Source: Thermotogota bacterium ADurb.Bin062 (GTDB taxonomy: Bacteria > Thermotogota > Thermotogae > MWEM01). Taken from it: a DNA stretch of 64,000 nucleotides. The position numbers were made by a program, and so were the translations under genes. This document shows, piece by piece, positions 34,919 to 43,740 of the stretch; within the stretch, counting starts at the first letter, position 1; every line of letters starts with the position of its first letter. The stretch lies in assembly GCA_002071085.1 (NCBI GenBank), contig MWEM01000003.1:1-64000 (forward strand), given 5' to 3'. A model generated the notes under the pieces. That model worked only from the letters and a program-made list of their open reading frames with translations. It ran no database searches and had not been told where the DNA came from.

Positions 34919-36514
34919 CCGACGATAGAGCTCAAGAGCCCTGAGGACAAAGCGACGGACCTGGCGACGCCGGTGAGACTGGAATGGGTAGCGGCGCCGG
35001 GCGCGCAAACGATCGTAGGCGAAAGCGCGCCATATTTATTAGGGTTCCAGGTCCATTATCAAAAAGAGGGTGGTGCCAAAGTATCCGATGAGACGGGGAA
35101 TCAATACTATAACTTAACCGACCTCGACCCCGAAGCCACATACACGTGGCAGGTGGTGGCGGCGCAATCGGACGGGCAATACGCGACGAGTACCGAGCGG
35201 ACGTTCAAGACGGGCGCAGGAGGAACCACAGGATCTATTAGACGATATAGCTCTTCAGGAGACCTTAAAGGAAAATATGACAAACTCAGCGACGCGATCA
35301 ACGAAGCGGACAATGAAGACCATATCGTTGTGGTAGGTGGAACGATATTGAATAACGAGACTCAACAGGTCACCATCGATGCGACGTGGGTCACGATCTA
35401 CTCTTCGGATCCAGGTAATCCGTTTACTATAGATATGGGTGGTGGGGGAAGCACCCCAGGTTCCAAACGAGAGAACAGCCGAGTTTTCCACATCACTAAC
35501 GGCGCGTCGGTGACCATCCGCGATGCGATCATCAAGGGCGGTGATGCGACCGATGAAGAAGGCGGCGGGATACGCATCACGGCAGGTAGTACCGTCACAA
35601 CCATTAACGCGACGATTACTGATAATAAAGCAGGCTATTACGGCGGCGGTGTGTATATCAAAGGAAGCACCTTCAACGCCTATGGCACGACGATCACGGG
35701 GAACACCGCGGAAGCGGAAGGCGAATGGGTTAGGGCCTATGGCGGAGGCGTAGCTGTCTTAAGTGGCACTTTCAATGCTTACGAAAACACGACGATCACG
35801 AGGAACGCTGCGAAAGTGGAAGGCTATGTGGCCGAGGCCTATGGCGGAGGCGTAGCTGTCTGGGAGGGCGTATTCAACGCTTACGAAGGTACGACGATCA
35901 CGGGGAACACCGCGGAAGCGGAAGGCGATTCTACCATAGCTTATGGCGGAGGCTTGTGTGTCGGCGGTGACGGCACCATCAACGCTTACGCAGGCACGAC
36001 GATCACGGGGAACACCGCGGAAGCGGAAGGCGATGATGCTATGGCTTATGGCGGAGGTGTGGAAGTTTGGTGGGGCACTTTCAACGCCACAGAAACGACG
36101 ATCACGGAGAACACCGCGGTAAGCAGTCATGCCTTTGGCGGAGGCGTGGATGTTTCGTGGGGCACTTTCAATGCTTACGAAAACACGACGATCACGAAGA
36201 ACGCTGCGGAAGCGAATGGCGATAGTGCCGAGGCCTCTGGCGGTGGCGTGGTTGTCGGCTATCACGGCACCTTCAACGCGCAAAGCGTCGAGATTAGTGG
36301 GAATGTTGCAAAGGCTGGCGGTGGGATTTTTTGGAAGCCTAATGGAGTGGTTAGAACGAACGGTCAGGTCTGGACGCCTAGAACAAGCAAAAAGGACGAT
36401 TTTTCGGTTGATACGGGTGGAGGCATCCAAAGCCCGTGTGACACTAATGACCCTGTCCAAGTCTTCGAGAATACGGCGGATGATGGCGATAGCACGCAGA
36501 TGAAGGTGGAATAA
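34919..36514 (+). pseudogene. Distal part of the FN3/beta-helix gene after the TGA
   Basis: Continues the frame of the FN3 lipoprotein gene. A fourth FN3 repeat (P-T-I-E-L-K-S-P, LEWVAAPG, YTWQVVAAQSDG) is followed by a right-handed beta-helix: about 350 residues of units such as YGGGV-x10-FNAYEGTTITGNTAEAEG, resembling Chlamydial polymorphic outer membrane (Pmp) and pectate-lyase-like folds used in surface adhesins. An internal GTG at 34973 could start translation but has no good ribosome binding site and would give a product without signal peptide. Function therefore depends on read-through of the TGA. A sequencing error is the main alternative. Confidence 0.65.
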
Positions 36515-36538
36515 TAGAAAACTTTTGAAGCACCTTAG

Positions 36539-36570
36539 AGGCGTCGCACGTTTGCGCGACTCCTTTTTTT
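36539..36570 (+). terminator. Intrinsic terminator after the beta-helix gene
   Basis: Stem AGG-c-GTCGC with GCGAC-t-CCT, loop of 8, followed by seven T. It lies 25 bp after the stop. It suggests the distal half is still part of a transcription unit. Confidence 0.6.
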
Positions 36571-36584
36571 AAGAACGCTTTGTC

Positions 36585-37154
36585 CATTGCCAGTTTTTTC
36601 TCCGTGTCCTCTGTGCGAACCGTGTTTTAATCTTTGGAACGAACGAAAACCGGGGTATCGCGCCGTCGCGAAGAGAAGAGGCGCTTACGCCGCGATGCCC
36701 CTCCGTGTGGGGTTATCGCGGGGTAGCCAGCGGGCTGACTTCGGAAGCCCAAGAAGTCTCGCGATCTGCACTTGGGAACGCCAAACTTTAGTTTGGCACG
36801 TCTTCTACGTTTTCATCTTTTTCCCTGTCCTCTGCGCCTTCTGTGCGAACTTGGTCATCTGCTTTTTAATCCAGGCTTTTTTTCTTTGTGTTCTCTCTGT
36901 GCCCTCCGTGTTCTCTGTGCGAACCCTTTTTTAAACTTTGGAACGAACGAAAACCGGGGTATCGCGCCGTCGCGAAGAGAAGAGGCGCTTACGCCGCGAT
37001 GCCCCTCCGTGTGGGGTTATCGCGGGGTAGCCGGCGGGCTGACTTCGGAAGCCTACGAAGTCTCGCGGTCCGCTCTGCTGTCTTTCTATTTCAAGACACG
37101 CCAACTTAAAAGTCGGCATTCCCAATTTGGTGTACCCCGATATTATTCCCACTT
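36585..37154. repeat. Mosaic element with an internal duplication
   Basis: A block of about 160 bp (CTCTGTGCGAACC, AACGAACGAAAACCGGGG, CGCCGTCGCGAAGAGAAGAG, ATCGCGGGGTAGCC, CTTCGGAAGCC) occurs twice, near 36610 and 36915, about 300 bp apart. Between them lie GCCAAACTTTAGTTTGGC (36780) and further CTCTGTGCCC stretches. The right end is TTTGGTGTACCCCGATATTATTCCCAC. Confidence 0.7.
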
Positions 37155-37179
37155 GTCCCCGACGATATCCGTCCATATG

Positions 37180-37188
37180 TGTTATAAT
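37180..37188 (+). promoter_or_regulatory. Extended -10 promoter of the ATP-grasp gene
   Basis: TGT-TATAAT. The aligned element end lies 28 bp upstream. The leader to the ATG at 37387 is about 190 nt and may hold a regulatory structure; I could not assign one. Confidence 0.6.
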
Positions 37189-37386
37189 CGCGGTAGACTT
37201 CTGCTTGCTTACCTGAGCCGATGATGCGAGCCTTATCCGGAGACAGGTCTCTTTCGGGTGATACCCGCGTTTATACCGGTGGTTATACCGTCAAACAGGC
37301 GAAGCCGATCTCTTTGACCATAGCCTTGATAAGGGTCTTTAGGTATTTTGTGTGATTTTCAGAGTACGGACTCAAAGGAGGAAACA

Positions 37387-39399
37387 ATGGATCGCTTGCC
37401 AAAACGCGTGGTGATCGTGGATGGATATTCCACCGGGGTTTTCTATATGCCCTTGCTCAAGGAGCTCGGGATAGAGGTCATCCACGTCCGTTCGACTCCG
37501 GTTTCTTTGAACGCGCATATCACCGATATCGCCAACGCGGCTCTCAAAAAAAACGCGACGTATTTCACCGCCCTCGTCGACGGGGCTCGGCCGTTCGAAG
37601 AGATCGTCGAAGAGGTGAGCGCCTATAAACCGGTGGCCGTCATCCCCGGTTGTGAGACGGGGGTCGAACTGGCGGATCAATTGGCCCACTTTTGGGGGCT
37701 ACCGGGCAACGATTTGGCCTTCAGTCGGGCCCGCCGAGATAAATTCGCTATGTACGAGGCCGTTTCCAAAGCCGGACTCCGTCACCTCGACTATGGAAGG
37801 TTCGCCGCTTCGCCTCCGCTGGTCTCTTGGGTAAAACAGAAGAACCGGTTTCCCGTGGTCATCAAGCCTGCCAGAAGCGCGGGAGCCGACGGGCTCCATA
37901 TCTGCCGCTCTCTCGACGAAGTCGAACAAGCGTTTGAAAAGCTGACCGGCATGAATACGATCTTTGGAGAGCCGAATACGTCCGTTATCGCGCAGGAATT
38001 TGCAGATGGATACGAAGTCGTCGTGAACACCGTTTCCTGCAAAGGCTGGCACCGTGTGACCGACCTTTGGCGTTACAGCAAAACCATAACGGCGGACGGG
38101 CGTTCGGTCTACGATGGTGCCGAACTCGTTCCGGACTTCGGTGAGGTTACGGATGAGGTTCTTGGATATGCGTTCGCGGTTTTAGATGCGCTGAAAATTA
38201 CGATAGGAGCCGCGCATACCGAGATCATGGTCACCGCCGACGGTCCCGTCTTGATTGAATGCGGCGCGCGCGCGATGGGCGGAAGCTTTTCGCAAACGCT
38301 TCTCCGCTCCTGTTTGGGGTATACGCAACTCGAGGTGAGTCTCGATGCCTATCTGTCACCGGACACCTTTCGAGCGCGATGGGATCGACCCTACGCTTTG
38401 CTCCGTTACGCCCTCTTCAAATTCCTCGCTTCAACCCGAAAAGGAATGCTCGACGCCATACCGGGCGTCACGCTACTGGCGGGGCTGCCTTCCGTGAAGG
38501 GCGGAAACTTCCTCGGTAGCCTGGAAAGCGGGGAGGTGGAGCGCACCGTGGACCTGTTTACCTCCCCAGCGGATATCTACCTCTGTCACGAAGACAGACG
38601 CGTGTTGCACGAGGACGTTTCGTTAATCAGGGATTTAGAAAAAGAAGCGCAGAACCTTTTATTCGAAATGTCTCCCGATCACGCGCAAGGGCACAACCCC
38701 GAGTGGTACTTGGAACTACCCGACGATCTATGGCTGAAACCGGAGGAAGTGGGTAAACCCGACGCCGATACCATTTGGAAGGCCCTAGGCCTACGCGAGG
38801 GTGTGGAAGCGCTCGATTGCCCGTGCGGGGACGCGCGCGTGGGTATCCACCTGGCCCGACGCGGGGTTCGGATCACCGGTATCGATGTGAACCCCCGTTT
38901 TATCCAAAAAGCGAAGGAAAGGTTCGCCGCCGAAGGGTTGCCTGGCGATTTTTCCGTCGGGGATATGAGGGACATTCGCTTCGAAGGGCGCTTCGAATAC
39001 ATCATCAACTGGTTTAACAGCTTCGGATACTTCGATATCGAAACGGACTTCTACGTTCTCAAATTGTTTTGGAAGGCGCTTCGCCCCGACGGGTCACTGT
39101 TGATTGAAGCGCCTAACCGGAGCAATATCATCGCCAACACGAGAAAAATTATACAGAAAGACGGCCACGAGCTGGCGCGCCATTGGGATGACCTGACCGA
39201 ACGGTTGTACGCCCCGGCGGAAGTGAACGTTAACGGCGAAAAGAAGACCGTCTGGGTCGGTAGCCGTATGTATTCGATTTCCCAATACCGGTTGCTGTTC
39301 CGACTCGCCCGGTTCTCGTCCGTCGACGTCTACGACGAAAACCTGAACCCATTTAGCGACGAGGCCCGGCGGGCCATTTTCATCGCCCATAAAACGTAG
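37387..39399 (+). CDS. ATP-grasp ligase fused to a SAM methyltransferase
   Basis: Residues about 1-420 form an ATP-grasp enzyme of the carboxylate-amine ligase group: GCETGVELADQLAHFWGLPGN, the ATP-binding PVVIKPARSAGADGL, the AHTEIMVTADGPVLIECGARAMGGSF metal/ATP segment with Glu and Asn-like ligands. Residues about 450-670 are a class I methyltransferase (EALDCPCGDARVGIHLARRG, TGIDVNPRFIQKAKERF, INWFNSFGYFD, RPDGSLLIEAPNR). Such ligases join amino acids or attach them to other acids; the fusion implies the product is methylated on the same protein. A MATE exporter gene follows, suggesting a secreted small molecule, possibly a modified dipeptide. ATG 37387 is preceded by AAAGGAGG. Confidence 0.85.
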   Translation: MDRLPKRVVIVDGYSTGVFYMPLLKELGIEVIHVRSTPVSLNAHITDIANAALKKNATYFTALVDGARPFEEIVEEVSAYKPVAVIPGCETGVELADQLAHFWGLPGNDLAFSRARRDKFAMYEAVSKAGLRHLDYGRFAASPPLVSWVKQKNRFPVVIKPARSAGADGLHICRSLDEVEQAFEKLTGMNTIFGEPNTSVIAQEFADGYEVVVNTVSCKGWHRVTDLWRYSKTITADGRSVYDGAELVPDFGEVTDEVLGYAFAVLDALKITIGAAHTEIMVTADGPVLIECGARAMGGSFSQTLLRSCLGYTQLEVSLDAYLSPDTFRARWDRPYALLRYALFKFLASTRKGMLDAIPGVTLLAGLPSVKGGNFLGSLESGEVERTVDLFTSPADIYLCHEDRRVLHEDVSLIRDLEKEAQNLLFEMSPDHAQGHNPEWYLELPDDLWLKPEEVGKPDADTIWKALGLREGVEALDCPCGDARVGIHLARRGVRITGIDVNPRFIQKAKERFAAEGLPGDFSVGDMRDIRFEGRFEYIINWFNSFGYFDIETDFYVLKLFWKALRPDGSLLIEAPNRSNIIANTRKIIQKDGHELARHWDDLTERLYAPAEVNVNGEKKTVWVGSRMYSISQYRLLFRLARFSSVDVYDENLNPFSDEARRAIFIAHKT

Positions 39400-39506
39400 T
39401 CTTTAACGTAGAAAAAGGGCTTGATAGTATCCGAAAAAAGAAGGAAGTCAACGCAATAGAAAAACGCGATTTAACGACTGGCGGTGTCTACAGAAACCTC
39501 TTTGCG

Positions 39507-40820
39507 ATGTCCATACCGACCGCTTTGGGGTTTTTGGGCCAAACCATCTACGACGTGGTGGATATGATATGGATCGGACGGGTATCCAGCGCCGCCGTCG
39601 CCGGTATCACCATCTTCGTCATCGTTTTTTGGACGGTGGAAGTCCTGAACGAAATCATCGGGATCAGTTCCGTTTCGTTGATCTCGCAAAGCTTCGGAGC
39701 GAAGGACTACGAGCGCACCCGACGCGTGATCGAACAGACTTTGACCTTCAAGGCGCTGATGGCTCTGCTGGCCATGATATTCCTGTTAATCTTCCTAAAG
39801 CCTTTGTTGGGCTTTCTCACACAGGACGAAGAGGTGTTGAAACACGCTTTGGATTACGGATTCATCCGGCTCTTCTTCCTACCGATGATGTTCTCTTCGT
39901 ATACGGTCAATACGGCGTTGCGCTGCGTAGGCGACGCCAAGAGCCCGATGATGATTATGCTCTTCGTCTCTATCCTCAACGCGGTCCTCGACCCGATTTT
40001 CATTTTTGAGCGCGTTCCGGGCACATCGCTCCCGGGCTTGAACCTCGGTGTCTTTGGCGCGGGGCTCGCAACGGTGATCTCGATCTCCATCGCGTTTGCG
40101 ATCGGCTTCTACTTGCTCTATTCCGGAAAACGGGGAATCAAGATATCCCTTAGGGGGCTGTTGAAGCTCGACTGGTCGATCGACTATCGACTACTCACGA
40201 TAGGCCTGCCCACGGGCTTCGAAATGCTCATCCAGAAGGCCTCCTGGTACCTCGCGATGAAAGTCATCGCGGCTTTCGGCACGGTAGCCGTCGCCACAAT
40301 CGGCATCGGCAACCGGTTTACAAGTTTATTGGGAATGCCTTTGATCGGCTTGTACGTCGGAAGCACGGCCATCGTCGGGCAAAACCTGGGCGCTAATCGA
40401 ATCACTACAGCTCGAGAAACCGTTAAGGCCGGGGTCGTCGTCGGCGCGATTTTCGTCGCTATCGCCGCTGGCCTGGCCTTCTCGTTCCCAGAAGGGATCA
40501 TGCGTATCTTTATCGATGATCCGGCGGTTGTCAACCTAGGCATCGCGATGGTACGCATCCTCGCGCCGGGCGTTTTATTTCTTGCCGTGTTTTACGGGAT
40601 TGCCGCCGCTTTCGGGGGCTCGGGGTACATGAAGCCGTTTATTACAGCCAGCGTGATCAGCCGCTGCTGCGTGCTGTTGCCGTTACTCGCAATTTTTGCC
40701 TTTCTTTTAAACTGGCCCGTCGAGACCATCTGGGTCACCCTGGTACTGACCGATGCCGCCTCCGCGCTCGTGATGTTCTTCGCCTATTGCCAGAGAAAAT
40801 GGGAGTCTAAAAGAGTGTGA
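39507..40820 (+). CDS. MATE-family efflux transporter
   Basis: An integral membrane exporter of about 440 residues with some 12 hydrophobic segments, driven by Na+ or H+. Features typical of the family: SIPTALGFLGQTIYDVVDMIWIGR at the start, SQSFGAKDYERTRR after the second segment, and the repeat of that motif in the second half (VGQNLGANRITTARETVKAG). ATG 39507 would cut into the N-terminal region that homologues have (TTGGVYRNLFAMSIP). In-frame sequence upstream has no ATG, GTG or TTG, but ATA at 39456 stands 8 bp after AAGGAAG and would give a normal N-terminus of MEKRDLTTGG type. It follows the ATP-grasp gene in the same direction. Confidence 0.87.
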   Translation: MSIPTALGFLGQTIYDVVDMIWIGRVSSAAVAGITIFVIVFWTVEVLNEIIGISSVSLISQSFGAKDYERTRRVIEQTLTFKALMALLAMIFLLIFLKPLLGFLTQDEEVLKHALDYGFIRLFFLPMMFSSYTVNTALRCVGDAKSPMMIMLFVSILNAVLDPIFIFERVPGTSLPGLNLGVFGAGLATVISISIAFAIGFYLLYSGKRGIKISLRGLLKLDWSIDYRLLTIGLPTGFEMLIQKASWYLAMKVIAAFGTVAVATIGIGNRFTSLLGMPLIGLYVGSTAIVGQNLGANRITTARETVKAGVVVGAIFVAIAAGLAFSFPEGIMRIFIDDPAVVNLGIAMVRILAPGVLFLAVFYGIAAAFGGSGYMKPFITASVISRCCVLLPLLAIFAFLLNWPVETIWVTLVLTDAASALVMFFAYCQRKWESKRV

Positions 40821-41233
40821 AGGGCGTTTCACCTCGGAGCCGCGCTCTCACGATCGGACCTATCGCCTAAGCGCCGTTTTCTTTCTGCCCACCACTTGTG
40901 ACTCCTCTTGACTTAACCGAAGTGAAACTGTTAAAATCACCGCGAATGCTTGGCGCAAACCATTTCTTGCATCACCTTGTGGAGAACGGGAAGGCGCGCT
41001 CGCTATCCTTTCGGACGTCGGCTCGATTCTACGCCCCTTATCGCGAGTATCCGCCCATTATTCATTCAACAAACGCTGTCGACCTGCCCAGTCGTTCTTG
41101 AGGGGGATAAGAGGCAAGCCTATCAAACCCTAAGGCGGGCCGGAGGGGCGACATGTGGCTTTTATCAAGCGATCCCGTCAACGGCTCCACAACTGTGGAA
41201 GACGCAAAGGCCCTTACAATAGGAGGTAAAGGG
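40821..41233. other. Intergenic region with the zinc importer promoter
   Basis: No gene or interspersed element. The canonical promoter at 40908-40937 leaves a leader of about 290 nt before the ZnuA ATG. The leader may contain control elements; I could not identify a Zur-type palindrome with confidence. Confidence 0.45.
40908..40937 (+). promoter_or_regulatory. Sigma-70 promoter of the zinc importer operon
   Basis: TTGACT (40908-40913), 18-bp spacer, TGT-TAAAAT (hexamer 40932-40937). It is the only promoter here with a good -35, and it has no interspersed element next to it. Confidence 0.65.
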
Positions 41234-42058
41234 ATGAAGAAAACCCTATTCTGGTTGTGTTTGGCCATCCTCTTTTCTCTTTCCGCCTTCTCCGCCGTGC
41301 GGATCACCGTCACCATACAACCTTATTACTTGATTTTGGAAGAACTGAAAACGTCGAACGTGGAAGTGCGCAGGCTCATCGACGCGTCTCAGAATCCCCA
41401 TACTTTCTCTCCCTCCGTCGGTCAGGGAAAGTTGCTCTACGATTCGGGCATTATTCTGTATAATGGGTTGCATCTCGAGAATTACCTTGAACCAACCCTC
41501 GAGTCCATAAAACACCAAGGGAAAACGGTGATCGCGGTGAGCGACTGGATCTCCTCAGCCGTCAATCCCCATATCTGGCTGGATCCGGTATGGTTAGGCG
41601 AGGAGATTATCCCCGGTTTGAGGGAGCTGCTCCTCTCCGTCGACCCCGAAAACCGTGATCATTACCTATCAGAAAGTCAGCGGATGATCGAAGAGATCGA
41701 ACGGTTGCATCTCGAACTGAAGGCCTATCTTTCGGCGTATACAGGAAAAACTGTGATCATGTCGCACCCGAGTTTCGCCTATTTTTTCGAACGATACGGT
41801 TTGAAACTCGACTCCATCTTCGAAGGAGAGGGGGACGAGCCCACGGCGGGTAAGATGAAGGCTTTGATCGACGGTCTTAAGGATAGACAAGTCATCGCGT
41901 TGTTTTTGGAACCGCAGCAGCCCCGGCGGTACGTCGAAATCTTGGCGAAGGAAGGGAAGATCGCGGTAGGAACCTTGGATCCGCTCGGGTGGAACGCCCC
42001 TTCCATCATTCAGCTGCTCAGGTCGAATTTCGAAGAAATAAAACGGGTTTTCCCTTGA
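41234..42058 (+). CDS. znuA: Zinc-type ABC transporter substrate-binding protein
   Basis: A cluster A-I metal-binding protein of 274 residues. Signal peptide at 1-21 (KKTLFWLCLAILFSLSAFSA). The metal-binding residues are visible: His in QNPHTFSPS, His in NGLHLENYLEP, His in VNPHIWLDP, and His in MSHPSFAYFFERYGLK, with a C-terminal acidic DPLGW. The His-rich loop of Gram-negative ZnuA is absent, so zinc and manganese cannot be separated by sequence, but NPHIWLDP favours zinc. ATG 41234 has AGGAGGT upstream. First of three genes forming a complete importer. Confidence 0.85.
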   Translation: MKKTLFWLCLAILFSLSAFSAVRITVTIQPYYLILEELKTSNVEVRRLIDASQNPHTFSPSVGQGKLLYDSGIILYNGLHLENYLEPTLESIKHQGKTVIAVSDWISSAVNPHIWLDPVWLGEEIIPGLRELLLSVDPENRDHYLSESQRMIEEIERLHLELKAYLSAYTGKTVIMSHPSFAYFFERYGLKLDSIFEGEGDEPTAGKMKALIDGLKDRQVIALFLEPQQPRRYVEILAKEGKIAVGTLDPLGWNAPSIIQLLRSNFEEIKRVFP

Positions 42059-42088
42059 GCGGGGGTCTTGGCCATTGGAGGGTATAGA

Positions 42089-42832
42089 ATGAAATCGGCG
42101 CCGATCTTGGAAGTCTCTCAAATCTCTTATCAAAAACACGGACACGACATACTCCGGGACATCTCCTTTTCGTTGCTACCGGGGGAGTTTGCCGGGATCA
42201 TCGGGCCGAATGGGGCGGGAAAGTCCACGCTCTTGCGGATCATCGTCGGCGAGATCAAGCAGTACACGGGGACGGTTCGATGTTCGTGTAAGATCGGGTA
42301 CGTGCCACAAAGAAAGGAGTTTCAGCGCGACTTTCCGATCAAGGCGCGGGAAGTCGTTGCGATGGGGATGTATCAGCGGCGGGGACTCTCGCGCGTTTTT
42401 TCACAAAATGATTGGGAAGCGTGTAAGCGTCTGTTAGACCGTGTCGGAATCGGCGAGTTGTCGGAGGAGCCGATCGGCTTTTTTTCCGGCGGGGAATACC
42501 AGCGCCTGATGCTGGCGAGGGCGATCGCCTATGAACCCGACCTATTGGTCTTGGATGAGCCAGAAGCCGGGGTGGACGAGATGGGGAAGGTCTCCTTTTA
42601 CGAGCTGCTGACGCATTGGCGGAAAGAACAGCAGCGCTCGATCTTGCTGGTCAGTCACGACATCGGGCTGGTCTTGAGCGCTTGTGACACGATCATGTGC
42701 CTGAATAAGTCATTGCATTGCCATAAAGACGCGGCCACCGTATCTACCGAAGACCTGCAAAGCGTTTACACCGAAGACTTCGATATCCTGATCAAAGGGA
42801 ATCGCCATTTCGAAAAGGAGCATCAGCGATGA
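42089..42832 (+). CDS. znuC: Zinc-type ABC transporter ATP-binding protein
   Basis: A 247-residue ABC ATPase. Walker A GPNGAGKST, Q-loop YVPQRKEFQ, signature FSGGEYQR (one change from LSGGQ), Walker B LLVLDEPEAGVD and switch His in LLVSHD. It powers uptake through the permease encoded immediately downstream. ATG 42089 follows GGAGGG by six bases; the open frame extends further upstream without a ribosome binding site. Its stop overlaps the next start (ATGA), implying translational coupling. Confidence 0.9.
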   Translation: MKSAPILEVSQISYQKHGHDILRDISFSLLPGEFAGIIGPNGAGKSTLLRIIVGEIKQYTGTVRCSCKIGYVPQRKEFQRDFPIKAREVVAMGMYQRRGLSRVFSQNDWEACKRLLDRVGIGELSEEPIGFFSGGEYQRLMLARAIAYEPDLLVLDEPEAGVDEMGKVSFYELLTHWRKEQQRSILLVSHDIGLVLSACDTIMCLNKSLHCHKDAATVSTEDLQSVYTEDFDILIKGNRHFEKEHQR

Positions 42833-43686
42833 TGGGGTTTCTAAGCGACCTCGCGCAGTACCACTTTCTGTGGCTCGCCTTTCTGACCTCTCTCTTTGTC
42901 GGCCTTCTGAGCGGGACTCTTTCACCGATCATCGTCAGTCGGAAGATCGAATACATCAGCGATGGCGTCGCGCACGCTACCTTCGCTGGCGTCGCTTTCT
43001 CGTTTTTGATCGGCGTGAGCGCGTTGCCCATCGCGGTTCTGGCCGCTCTGCTGTTTGCCTTCGCGGTCAGCGTGTTCAGCCGAAGGCAGAGGGCATCCGA
43101 AAACGTGATGATCGGTATCTTCCTCCCGCTCTTTATGGCGTTAGGCGTTCTATTCGTCTCGCTCGCGAAGGGGTACGTCCCGGATATGATGGGCTTCTTG
43201 TTCGGAAATATCCTCTTGATTTCCGAAACGGATCTCTGGTTTTTGGCGATCGTGTGGGTCACGGTCACCTGTTTTGTCGCGCTGTTTTTTCGGGAAATAC
43301 AGTTTTACGCCTTTGACGAAGGGATGGCCAAGCACTATGGCGTCCCTGTCGCTTTCATCCATTACGTCACGCTGCTATGCCTTTCGCTTAGCGTGGTCGC
43401 TTCCGTGAAGATCGCCGGCGTCATCCTCGTGAACGCGTTCCTGATCACGCCCGGAGTGACGGCCCGATTCGTCGCAAAATCTTTCGCCCAGATGATCGGC
43501 TACGCGGTTCTGCTCAGCCTATTTGCGTGCTTCTTCGGTTTGTACTTGGGATACCGGTTGGATGCGCCCCCCGGGACGACCATGGTTTTCACGCTGTTCG
43601 GAGAGTTTCTATTGTTTTACCTCCTCGGATTGAAAAAGCCCACCACGCGCGGCGATCGGAAAAGCGAACAGAAGTCGGAACGTTAG
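42829..43686 (+). CDS. znuB: Zinc-type ABC transporter permease
   Basis: A 285-residue ABC-3 family permease with about eight hydrophobic segments. Typical features: SDGVAHATFAGVAFSFLIG near residue 43 (the conserved Ser-Asp-x-x-x-H), RQRASENVMIGIFLPLFMALGVLF, and VKIAGVILVNAFLITPGVTAR near 200. The start overlaps the ATPase stop by four bases and AAGGAG lies just upstream. The tail is basic and cytoplasmic. It converges with the glycosidase gene, with 54 bp between the two stops. Confidence 0.88.
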   Translation: MMGFLSDLAQYHFLWLAFLTSLFVGLLSGTLSPIIVSRKIEYISDGVAHATFAGVAFSFLIGVSALPIAVLAALLFAFAVSVFSRRQRASENVMIGIFLPLFMALGVLFVSLAKGYVPDMMGFLFGNILLISETDLWFLAIVWVTVTCFVALFFREIQFYAFDEGMAKHYGVPVAFIHYVTLLCLSLSVVASVKIAGVILVNAFLITPGVTARFVAKSFAQMIGYAVLLSLFACFFGLYLGYRLDAPPGTTMVFTLFGEFLLFYLLGLKKPTTRGDRKSEQKSER

Positions 43687-43740
43687 CGACGCGAGTTGTT
43701 AGAGATCGTTCACGCCCATCAAAACAGGCGTCAGGCGCTC

